Assembly: GCF_037893015.1 (NCBI RefSeq)
Contig: NC_133663.1
Coordinates: 1,650,878 to 1,714,877, forward strand
Origin: Macrotis lagotis
Lineage: Eukaryota; Chordata; Mammalia; Peramelemorphia; Peramelidae
DNA: 64,000 nucleotides
Direction of reading: 5' to 3'
The number at the start of each line of letters is the position of its first letter. Within the stretch, counting starts at the first letter, position 1. The position numbers were made by a program, and so were the translations under genes. The notes below the pieces were generated by a model. It was given only the letters and a program-made list of their open reading frames with translations. It was not told where the DNA came from and searched no databases. This document shows, piece after piece, positions 35,801 to 47,800 of this stretch.

Positions 35801-38800
35801 GGGAGCAGACTGGGGTCCAGGGTGCCAGGAGGCCTGGGGTTGGTGCTGCCACTCACTGTCCTGCAGGGGAGTGACCTCCCTTGCTGAGAAATCTCCCTTC
35901 TCCTGGGGGCTGCCCCAGAAGAGCTTAGGCAGCTGGGGAATGGGACTCATCCCAATGCTCTTTGGGGTCATTGGTAGTAGGCATGGCCCTGTGGGTGCAT
36001 CTCCCAGCATGCCACGTGGATGGTCCTGGCCAGGAGGAAAGATGAGCATTTTTTTTTTCTTTTAGCCAATGCCCTTCATGCCCTCAATTCCCTGCAAATC
36101 ATCCCGGACTTCAGTCTCAAGGATTCCAGAGACCAGACTGTGCTGGGGCTGGCATTGTGGACAGGTAAGGCTGCGGTCCCAGGTAAGGGACCAGTGTTAA
36201 TGGAGCAGTGTAGCCCTTTTGTCTAGCTCCCCCACTTGGGTCCCTTGGATCTCGGGGTCTGCCCTTGCTCCTGCTCCTTCAGTGACCCTGAAGACTTAAG
36301 GCTTGTGGGGTTAGAACCCTTTGTGTATTTTCCTTTGTTCTGTCTATGAGGGCTCTGTATGGGCATTATCCAAATTGGAGACCCCAGAACACTGTAGTGT
36401 GAGGATAGGGGATCATGGTCTCCACTGAGAATGGGGATCTGTTGCAGGGATGCACACAATAGCAGCCCAGCTTTTGGGCTCGGGAGCCTCCATTAATGAC
36501 ACCATGCCCGACGGCCAGACGCTGCTGCACATGGCCATCCGCCGGCAGGACGACAAGAGTGCCCTTTTCCTCCTGGAGCACCAGGCTGACATCAACATCC
36601 GGTGAGGTGGGGCTAGGTTGTAGCCCTGGGACAACCAGTCTGGCACGTGGGCATGCCCATGGGGTGTGCTACTGGGATGCCCCTTTAGGAGCATCCATTG
36701 GGCTATCTGGGCCCTCTGCCTCCTGGCCCCTGCTCTCAGGCCTTCCTCGAACCTCCTTTGCTTCATGGGCACGATCCAGATTCCTTAGTCAAGCCCCTCC
36801 CAATTATAGTGAAGCCCATCTTTCTTCCAAGTATGCCTTGTTTTATGCACCTTAATCCTGTTTTCTACCACTTCCTGGCTTTTGTGTAGGCTGTGCCCCA
36901 GGTCTGGAAAGCACTCTATCTCCATCTCCTCCCTAGTCCTCCTTGAAGGCCTGGCTCAGACATTGCCTTCTTCCTGAAGACTTCCTTGGTGTCCCCAGCT
37001 CCAAGGGCCCCCTCCTTCCTGACCTTTGGCTAGAGCCAGACTTCCATGTTGGACTTTGGGGCTTCTTTATCCTTTGCATTGCACTTGCTTACGGGACGAG
37101 AATGGTTCCTTTCCCCTTGGGATCTCAGTTCTTTGCACACAGCAGGAAATGGCCACTGCTTCTTGAATAAGAGAAAAATGAATGTGTGGCCCATCACTCA
37201 TCACAGTCAGTTGTTCATTGGTATCCCGGCTCCCCTGGCCCAGGGGAGGCCTGGCATGGGACCCTTTTGGTGGGCCCATGCCCAGCCTTCTGCAGCCAAG
37301 GGAGTGGTGTTAATGCAGCTTTTGGATGGGCTCTCCTAGGACCCAGGACGGTGAGACAGCCCTTCAACTGGCTATCAGAAACCAGCTCCCCCTGGTGGTA
37401 GATGCCATATGTACCCGAGGGGCTGACATGTCCGTGCTGGATGATCAAGGAAACCCTCCTCTGTGGCTTGCCCTAGCGAGTGACCTGGAAGACATTGCCT
37501 CAACTCTGGTAAGCTAATGGGTCGGAGGAACAGGTTGGAATGGGCATGGGTTTCAGTTGTTCAGGTGTGGAGGAGAGTGGGCAAAGGGCGCCTGGGCAGG
37601 CACCTCTGCCCACAGACTGTATTGGAGGAGAGGGAAGGGAGGAGGGAAGAAAGAGAAGTAGAGAAGAAGTAAGGAAGGGGGAAGGAGGGAAAGAGGAAAG
37701 GACAGAAGGAAGGAAAGGAAAAAAGTGGGGATAAGGAAGAAGAGAAAAAGAGAGGGAAGGAGTGAGGGGGAGGGATGGAAAGGGAAGGAAGAAAGAAGGA
37801 AGGAGGGGAAGGAAGAGAAGGACAGGTGGAATGATAGAAGAAGAGAAGATTCCTCTGAGCAGGAGCTGAGTGGAATCCCTAAGTCCATGCTTATCAGCTG
37901 AAAGGTCTCAAAGGTGGGAGTGCACCTGGGGATCCTCCTGCTGAGCTTGAAAGGACAATCTTGTTGTCATTTTTCATCTATGTCTGACTCTTCTTGATCC
38001 TATTGGAGTTTTCTTGGCAGAGATGCTAGAGCAGTTGGCCATTTCCTACTCCAGAGTCCTCATTTGTCAGATGAGGAGACTGAGGCAAACGGGGTGAAGT
38101 GACTTACCCAGGGTTTCCCAGCTAGCAACTGTGTGAGGCTGGATTTGAACTCAATTCCTTCTGTCACAAGGCCCACACTGTCTCCCTATTTATTGATTTA
38201 TTTTGAGTGTTGATTCTGTGACCTCAGCAAGGAGATCAGAGGCTAGCTAGTGCTGCGGCCAGGGGAACCAGGGTGTGACCATCAGCTGAGACCCCGGTCA
38301 GCTCTGTCCTGGGCTTTTCTTTCAGGTGAGACATGGCTGTGATGCCACCTGCTGGGGACCAGGCCCTGGGGGTTGTCTTCAGACACTATTGCACAGAGCC
38401 ATTGATGAGAACAACGAGTCTGTCTCTTGCTTCCTCATTCGTAGGTAAGAGCCCAGTGCCCCTCCGCTCCCCACTCCCAACTTTTCACTCTTCCTTTTGT
38501 GATTAGTGACCACAGAGTGTCACCCTTGGCTCTCGTCATCATGACCAGTCTCTCAGGTCATGCATTCCTCCCCGCAGCTGCTGGGCATAGGAGGCCTTGT
38601 TGCTGTTAGGATAAATTAGGGGCTCTTTCCATGCTCTGTGAGGCCTTACCAGTCAATAGCTGGGAACTACTGCATCCTGTTGGCCTTGCTGTCGGGCCCC
38701 CCCCCCCGCCATGTTACTTTTCTGTGTGATGGGGCATTCATTGATGGTCTGATTGTCATTACTAGAGAGACCCTTCCACTCCCTAAAGATCAGGGACAAA

Positions 38801-41800
38801 AATATCAATAAGAAAATAAATAAAATAAAAACTAGAGATAGCCAATGGTTTCCTTTGACAAGTCTTCTCTTCTCCAACCTAAGATTTGCAATTCCTTCAG
38901 CTAATCCTTGAAGGACTTGAAGTGTAGGCAGGTGTCACGATGTAGAAGGAAATGGTGTCATTACTGGGAGAAAGAATAAAAGGAACATCTTCTTGTTCTC
39001 TCTAATATCATGTTTACTGTCAGTACTGCAGTGGAGTCAGTCAAGCCCATCTGGGTTTCTTGGGGTTGGCACCATCTGATGGAGCCCAGGCTCCAGGACC
39101 TCAGAGGCCATGGTGACTGAGGAGACAGGAGCAGCTTTGGACCAGCCTTTGCTTAGAGGCTTCTGGACAGTGGACTCCAGAGTGGGCACAGTGCCTTGAG
39201 AGGTGGGGGGACAGGGCATGGCAGGCATTGTCTGAGCTCAGACCCTGAACCTTCCTTCCTCACAGTGGTTGTGATGTGAACAGTCCAAGACAGCCGGGGG
39301 CTAACGGAGAAGGAGATGAAGAGGCCAGAGACGGACAGACCCCCTTGCACCTGGCAGCCTCCTGGGGCCTGGAGGAGACAGTCCAGTGCCTCTTGGAGTT
39401 TGGGGCCAATGTCAATGTGCAGGTAGGGAGAGTGAGAAGCTGCTGCCCACCCTGGGCCCAGCCCCTTTCTGCTATCTTCTGCTTCCAGACCTTGACTCAA
39501 GTTTCCTATGCCTTTAGCAATCCTGCTCATGTTTTCAGACCCCTTGCCTATTGCCTTCCCTTAACCTTGTTTTGGGCTGTCAGTCACTTCCTTGTGGGCT
39601 CACTGCCCCTTTTGCTTCCACCTCATCTCCCTGATCTGGACAGGAAACTCCTCGAGGGCAGGCACTCACACCGCCGCCGCCCCGCCCCCCCAGGCTGGGA
39701 CCCAGTCACTTCTTGGCTACTTTGTCTTTTGCCTTCAAACTTGAGAAAGCTGGGTATTGTTGATCAGAGATTTCTGAGTGCTTGACCAGGGGTGGGGATG
39801 GAGGTGCCATCTCATCTTGAGGGATGGGGTAGTCTTACAGACCCCAGGGAGACTAGGACTTGTCCAAGTCAAGCCATCCATTGGCTTCTCTTGTTGGAGT
39901 TTATTTGGGGCTGGTGCCTGTGTCTTTGGGGCAGTATTTGTCCCCCCAACTCTGGCTCTCTCTGCAGTCAGATCCTGTCCAGCCCCTTGAGGGCCTCAGC
40001 AGAGGAGCTCTGTCTCCTGATGTTTGCACAGATCCTCCCTGAAATTGTATGTGCTAAGAGGAGACCGAGTCTGCTAGCCACAGTCTCTCAGTGAAGGTAG
40101 ATTTAGGATTTGAGCGATGTAGCTGCTAATGATGACTGGCCACTTAGAGGGCTTCTTATGGGTCATCCCATTTTCTGAATTTAAAAAATTATTTCAATTT
40201 GAGGTTTTTATTTTCATAGAAAGAGTCATTGAATTTGTTCTTGCTCATAGAACATTAAAATGTATTGTTTCCTTTATTTCCTTGTAGGGAAAAAATAGTT
40301 TTGTTTTTGTTTTTTTTTAGGTTTTTTTTTTTTTTTGTAAGGCAAACGTGGTTAAGTGGCTTGCCCAAGGGATTAAGTGGCTTGCCCAAGGCCACACAGC
40401 TAGGTACTTATTAAGTGTCTGAGACCAGATTTGAACCCAGGTACTCCTGACTCCAGGGCCAGTGCTTTATCCACTATGCCACCTAGCCGCCCCTAGTTTT
40501 GTTTTTAAAATGGTATTAGCCAGTATCTCACACCATATGCCAAATAAGATCAAAAGGGCTCATGATTTACACATAAAGGGTGATGACATAAGCAAATTAA
40601 GAGAGCATGGAATAGTTTAGTTTGCCTGTTAGATCTATAGATGAGGGAAGAATTTAGGACCAAAAAAGATATAGAGAGCATTTTGAAATGTCAGTTGGGT
40701 AACTTTGATTATATAAAGTTAAAAGATTTGCACAAATAAAATCAGTGCAACCAAAATTAAGATGAAAGCAGAAACTGGGGAAAAAATAATTACCACTTCA
40801 CCCCCATCAGATTGATTAATATAACAAAAAAGAAAAATAATAAATGTTGGTGGGGATGTGGGAAAGCTGGGACACTTAAAGTGGAGAAAGAACCTTTTTA
40901 TACAAAAATATTTAAAGCAGTTCTTTTTGTGGTAGCAAGAATTGGAAATTGAAAGGATGCCTATCACTTGGGGAATGGCCAAACAAATTTGTGATCTGTG
41001 ATTGAAATAGAATATTTTTGGGTTGTAAGAAATGATGATCAGACAGATTTCAGAAAAACTTGGAAAGCCTTCTGTAAACTATGCTGAGTGGAGTGAGCAG
41101 AAGCAGGACACTCCTCAATAACAGTGGCATTATAGGAAGTAGACTGTGGGCGACTTGGCTGTCCTCAGCAATACTGTCATCCAGGACAATTCCAAAGAAC
41201 TAAAGAGGAAGGGTACTAATCGCCTCCAGAAAAAGAACCGCTACATCTGGATACAGCCTGAAATAGGCTCTTTTGCCCTTTCTCTTTTTTTGTTTGAGCC
41301 TTCTTGCATGAAATGTCTTCTATGGAAATTGGTTTTACATGATTGCACATACATAAGCTATATCACATTACTTACTGTCTTGGGGGAGAGGAAGGAGGGA
41401 GCAAATTTGGAACTCAAGAATTTAAAAAAAATAAAGCTTAAAAATTGTTTTTAAGTATATTAAGGGGTGAGAATAAAATATCATTTAAAAAAAGGAAATA
41501 AATTCTTTCCTCTAGGATGCTGAGGGACGGACACCAATTCATGTTGCTATTAGCAACCAGCAGAGCATCATCATCCAGTTGTTGATCTCCCACCCTGACA
41601 TCCGCCTGAATGTCCGGGACCGCCAAGGCCTGACCCCGTTTGCTTGTGCAATGACGTACAAGAACAATAAGGCCGCAGAGACCATCCTGAAGCGGGAGCC
41701 AGGAGCCGCTGAACAGGTGTGTAAGTGAGGTCAGACTGCCACAAGCTGAGGCTTTTCCTTCCTGGGCAAAGCTGGGAGGACTCAGTTCTTGGGTCTCTTG

Positions 41801-44800
41801 TGCCTTTGGTGGTCATCTCAAATTCTGAAACTGTCTCTGGCAGCTAGCACAGTACTTGGAGCCCAGGCTGCAGGGAGCAGATGCTCATGTGTGCGTGCAT
41901 GCATTCATTCATTTCTTTCTGAGAGCAACCTGGAGCTAAAGGAATAGACTTGAGATGAGCTTATGGCTGGGGCAAGGGCCACTATGGTGCTGGACTTCTG
42001 ACCATCTCTTGGCCCATCCAGCCCAGCTCTGGTCCCCAGGACTGAGCCTCTAGGGTGAGGCACTTGGTCTAGAGCCCAGCACAGCAGTTGATTCATCTGT
42101 GCCATCTGTGCCTGAGGACAGCAGTCCCAGCCCCGGACCAGAGTTTGGTGTCATTGAGGAAGGGTTAGGGGCAGGGCAATGTTCTTTCTGTGTGTGTGTG
42201 TGTGAAAGTGTACTGAGTGTGAATGTGTAAGTGTGTGAGTGTATAAGTGTGTGCATGAGTGTGTGTATGAATGTGTGTGTGTATGAGTGAAAATGTGTGT
42301 ACTGTGTATGAGCATGTGTGTGTGTGTGTGGTGAGTGCATGTGTCTGTGTGAACATGTAGGTGTAGATCCCTGTAGTGTGCATATCCATGTAGTATGTGC
42401 ATGTGTGTGTCTGCCATCCTCTTCTCTCTTAATGCATGATCTGACAGTTCTGGGGCAGCTTGCCCAGTAGGGTGACATGAATCAAGGTGGTCTGGTCTTT
42501 TCTGCCACACCTGTGGGGAACAGACCCTTGTGGCTCTGCTTTGGGATCCTGACCCCCTTGCAAGCTTTGCCTCAGGTGTTCCCGCAGGCAAGTGCTGAAG
42601 CACCTTCCTGAGGGCCAGGATGGGCTTGCTCAGAGGCATGTGCCACCTGCCCTTCACAATTCTGTCTGTGCTCCTGGTCCAGGTAGACAACAAGGGTCGG
42701 AACTTTCTCCACGTGGCTGTCCAGAACTCGGACATTGAAAGTGTGCTGTTCCTCATCAGTGTCCAAGCAAATGTGAATTCTCGAGTCCAGGATGCCTCAA
42801 AGTTGACTCCCCTCCATTTGGCAGTCCAGGCGGGGTCCGAGATCATCGTCCGCAATCTGGTACAAAGTCTGAGAGGGAAGCCCTACCTGGCTGGGGTTAA
42901 ACACTGGCTGGACATAGCTCATCCTCCAAGGGCTTCAAGGTCACAGACATGGCTGGTGGGAGAGGGGGGAGAGGGGCAGCAGAGGGGAAGAGGGACCAGG
43001 CTCAACTCTGAGAGGCAGTCTTTTCTATCCTTGTGTTACAGTGAAGGAAAGTGAGGCAGACCAAGGTCAGAATCCCCCAGCCAGGGTGACTGGAGGCTGG
43101 ATTTGAATTCAGGCCTTCCTGACTGGGAGAAAGGGTGCCTCCATCTAAGTAGAGGGGCAGAACTTGCTAACTGATAGAATGCCAAGCTAAAGAGAGGAGA
43201 GGACTGGTCTTCCAGGGACTCCAGGGCCCAGGGCCTGGATGGGAAGGATGGTAGGGGCACCATTTGGACTGAGCTGTCCCACAGAATGACTCAAGGGGCT
43301 TGTGTTTGGGGCACATGGACCATTCCAAGTTTGGCTTTTGATTAAAAGCCCCTCCCTTGGTGATGCCCCTTCTTTTGGGGTTCCTAGAATCACATCCTCA
43401 GATCCTACAGTAGTCCTAGCCTCAAGGCTACAGGAGGTGTCCTCCATGCCAGCTGGAAGGTCTGGAGGACCCCCCCCCCCCAGCTTCCAGGTTGGGGTTG
43501 AGGGGGCAGTTAAGAGAAACTCATGGGTCTGGCACCAGATGCCAGTCCCCTGGTCCCAATAAGTCCAGGTGGATCAGGAGGTAGAAGGTTTTTCACAGTC
43601 AGAGTAACAACATGTGTCCAGGAGCCTCTGGCCCCAAGGCACCATCCAGTTGTTGTAGTTCCTCCCTTACTGTTCAGAAGCCCCAGGAGCTCACAGCTTG
43701 TCAGTGGAGTGAAACCTCACATGTCAGCGGGTCCTTCCCCATGTTTCACCCTGGCCCAAGCTTGCCCAGGGAGGATGCTGATGCCCGACTCTTTGGGCAG
43801 CTTCTTGCAGGTGCCAAGGTGAACGAACTAACCAAGCACCGCCAGACTGCCCTACACCTGGCAGCCCAGCAAGATCTGCCCACCATCTGTTCTGTCCTCT
43901 TGGAGAATGGGGTTGACTTCTCCGCTGTGGACGAGAATGGAAATAATGGTAATGGACTAGTGCTGAGGTATCTGGGGTCTTGGGGGTGAGGTGCCTCATA
44001 GTCTGCCTGTCCTGTCCATGTCTCCCCTAGCAGATGGACAAACTGGGTGAGGGAAGCCTAAACTGGTGGCAGTCTGTGGGCTCCTCCTACCTCCTGAGTG
44101 GCCTTTCTTTGCAGCTCTCCATCTTGCGGTCATGCACGGCCGGCTGAGCACCATCCGGGCCCTGCTGACTGAGTGCAGTGTGGATGCTGAGGCTTTTAAT
44201 CTGAGGTGAGTCCCTATCCCACTTTCCCCTGGGATGCATGGGAAAGAGCCCCAGATAGTCACCTCCCGAGGGCCATAGGGCTGCTCCACTCTGATGCTTG
44301 GGTGTGAGAGGAAGCATGACTCCCCTGCTGGACATCTAGGCCTCAGGCTTTGTGTGTTCCCACACTTCCATGCCCCAATAACTTGTCTCTTCCCAATTTT
44401 CCTTTGCTTCACTCCTTCTTTCCTGTGGCTCTAGGTCTAGATGCAAAGGTTTGCTTTGTCCTTCTTTTCTAGTGGGGAGAAGGGAAGTGGGAGGACAAGC
44501 CCCAGGCTTGCCTTAGAGGGATGCTACCGATGCCCTCCTCCTCACCAATCAAGTCTCCCGTCCTGCAAGCTCCTATTGTGCCGAGGCTACCTCCCTCTCG
44601 ATTAGGGGCTGAGCTCGAGTGGTTTTCCCTTTGTCCAAAAACAGGAAGCATTTAATCGGTGCTCGTGGGTATGCTCTGCTGTCATGGCAGGATCCAGCTC
44701 TAAGGTCATTCCTTCTCCCCTGGTCCTTCCTTCATTGATTTGCCTCTGCTCTCTTGGGCTCTGACGGCAGGGCCACTGGGGCAGGGCTTGACCCTCTGTT

Positions 44801-47800
44801 ACCACTGAACTTGGTTGGACTAAGACCTGGATCAGCCCGAGGTGCTCTGGGGACCCAGCCCTCTTCTCTAGTGGAATAGGCCTGAGTTCCAGGATGCCCA
44901 TGGTGAAGGCCAGACTCCGAACACCCTCCCTTATCCCTGTTTTTAGAGGTCAGTCACCATTACACATTCTGGGCCACTATGGCAAGGAGAATGCAGCCGC
45001 CATCTTTGAGCTCTTCTTGGAGTGCATGCCCGAATACCCTCTGGACAAACCGGATGCCGAAGGGAACACAGGTGAGGGGTTGGGCCAGAGCCTACTCTTC
45101 CTCCACATCTGTCCCATGTAGAAATAAAGGGTATGCCAGGCACAAACAGAGGAGGACTGGGCAACAGTGACCGAGAAGGGTCTGCACATAAGGGCAGGGC
45201 GGGGTGGGGTCTGGCCCAGGCTGTACTTGGGAGTTACCCATCGTGCACCCTGGACTTTTTCAGTTCTGCTCTTGGCCTACATGAAGGGCAATGCCAATCT
45301 GTGCCGTGCGATCGTCCGTGCTGGGGCTCGCTTGGGTGCTCACAATAACCAAGGGATCAACATCTTCAACTACCAGGTGGCCACGAAGCAGCTCTTGTTC
45401 AGGCTCCTTGGTAAGTGGACTTGGCCTGTCCCTTCTGGTCCCTCAGGCTCCCCTCCCCCAACCCAACCCCTCCCCCAGTGTGGCCCAGCTTCCCACCCTT
45501 CCCTTGACTCCAGGCCTCAGTGTCTTTCCCACCCTGCTTGAGGCTGGGTCCCTCTCCAGTAGCACCTCTGGGTTCCACAAGGGCTTTTTGTAGGACAGAC
45601 CCATGACTGTTCCCCCTGGGCACAGCAGGCACGATGCTCTGGCAACCCAGGCTTACCAGGTGCCTTTGGCCATGTCCCCTCCTCAGACATGCTCTCCAAG
45701 GAACCGCCATGGTGTGACGGCTCCAATTGCTATGAGTGCGCAGCCAAGTTTGGAGTCACAACGCGGAAGCATCACTGGTGAGGTTGAAGGGTCTGCTCTC
45801 TCCTTGCTCCTAACCATGGCAGCAGAGTCTCAGGCTAAGCTGGCAAGCCCTGGGGTTGGCTCTGCTCCCCCTTTTATGTGTCCTTTCATTCATCTTCAGG
45901 GCATTATGTTGTTGAGGGTTAGTAAGTATTAATTAACTACCAGCTGGTGAGGGGGCACTGGTAGAGCCCCTACCAGGTGCTGAGGAGCTCAAGAGCTGCC
46001 AACAACCAGTCCCACCCCTGGGGAGCGCCCACACCAACCAGATCAAGCCCAGACAGGAAGGAAAGCTGCAGAGAAGGTTGTGGATGGGGAGACTTTAGCC
46101 GACCCCCTCTAAGGTCTCCTCTTTGGCAGAAAGTGCCGCCTCCTCTGACCTTCCTGAGAAATGGGCCTGGTCTTGTCCTCCTTGACCTGCACCTGTGAGC
46201 TATCTCTCCCAGGTTGAGTCTGCAGAGCCGCTGGGTCAGATCTAACCTTCCGTCACTGTTGAACTTGGTCAGAGATCTGGGTCAGCCTGAGGCTTCTCAG
46301 ACCTGCCTGCTCCAAGTCTCCCCCCACTCTAATCCCCCCCCATCTAGCCACAAAGGGATTTTCCTAAACTACCCCCCACCCCACTTAAGCAATTCCAAGG
46401 GTTCCCTTCAGCCTCTAGGACTGATGCTGGAGACACTCAGCTGGGCTTTTGAAGCCTTTTAAGACCTGCCCCTCATACATTTCCAGTTTTCTCACATCAC
46501 TGATCTCCCTGACTTCCTTTAAGTCCAAACTAAAATCCCGTCTTGTACAGAGAGACTTCCCCATGTCTCCTAATTCAAAATGCCTTCCCTCTGCTCATTG
46601 TTTCCTATTTATTCTGGGTAGAACTCTTTGTTTCCGATTGCCTGACTCTTCCATTAGATGGTGAGCTCCTTGAGGACAGGGGCTGGTTTTGGTCTCTTTG
46701 TTTTCCCTAGCATTTAGCAGAGTGCCTGACACATAGTAAGAGCTTAATAAACGTTTATCGAATTATCAGCTGATTGAAAGGAGGCTAGGGAATCTAAGAG
46801 GTAAAATTGAGAAGAGAGAGAATTCCAAGAATGACAGAAAGGCTGGTGAAAGTACTTGAGCTGAGTTTGGAATGTCTCATTTTGGAAACATCTAAGAGAC
46901 CAAGGTCACCGAATCAGAGTACTGGAAATGAAATGGGAGTAGGTCCCAGAGGACTTCAAAGTCCAAATAGAAGTTTTTATATTTACTCCTGGAAAAAGGG
47001 AGCCAATTGCAGTTTGTTGAGTGTGAGTTTATTGGGAGAAGGGGGAGTGTGGGGAAAGTGATGTGGTCAGACCTGAGTTTTAGGGAAATTACTTTGATGG
47101 TCCAGTGTGTGAGATGGACTGGAGGGGAGACTTGAGACAGGAAGAGCCCCCCAGTAACTATTGTGGGACTCCAGGTGTGAGGTGACAGAGGGCTTCCACC
47201 AGGGCGGGGGCAGGGGCGAAACAGACATGATATTGTCAGGGCGAAACAGATGATGACGTCGTCAGGGCGACATGACAGGCCTTGGCGACTGATCGACTTT
47301 GGGGATAAGAGAGTGAAGAGACCAGAAGGACCCTCGGATTATAAGCCTGGATGACTGGGAGGATGGTAACCTTGACAATATTAAGAAAGTTTTTGGAAGG
47401 GGGAGAGTTTAGGGGGAAAGATCATGGACTAATTTTTGGATATGTTGAGTTAAAAATGTCTAAAGGGCATCCAGTTCAAGATGGAGATTCAAGTCTGGAA
47501 GTTAGGAGAGAGGTTGGGGCTTGGCAAGTAGATCAAGATCATTGATATATGAGGCAGTTAGGTGGCACAGTCAAATTTGAATCAGTTGCTTAAATATCTT
47601 GAATATCAGGCCTCTTTCAGAGAAATTTTTTTGCCAAGACTTTCTCTCCCCACCCCCACCATTTTCTTGCTTCCCATCTGATTTTAGCTTTGTTGATTTT
47701 GGAAGATGCTTGCTCACTGTGAGTCTCTTCTAACACAGATCAGGGGATCACAGTACTTCCCCTCAGTTACTCAGGAGTCTATTGGTCATGAACTGGGGTG

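Larger units (their letters stand above)
39423..41515 (+). other. ANKFY1: ANKFY1 intron 17
   Basis: Unique or L2-like sequence up to 40300, then an inverted SINE and a + strand L1 3' end that fill the rest up to about 60 bases before exon 18. Confidence 0.75.

Noticed and set aside
42050-42855. Open frames of 142-234 codons on the - strand
   Set aside because: They run through a TG/AC repeat and antisense to ANKFY1 exon 19, so they are composition artefacts.
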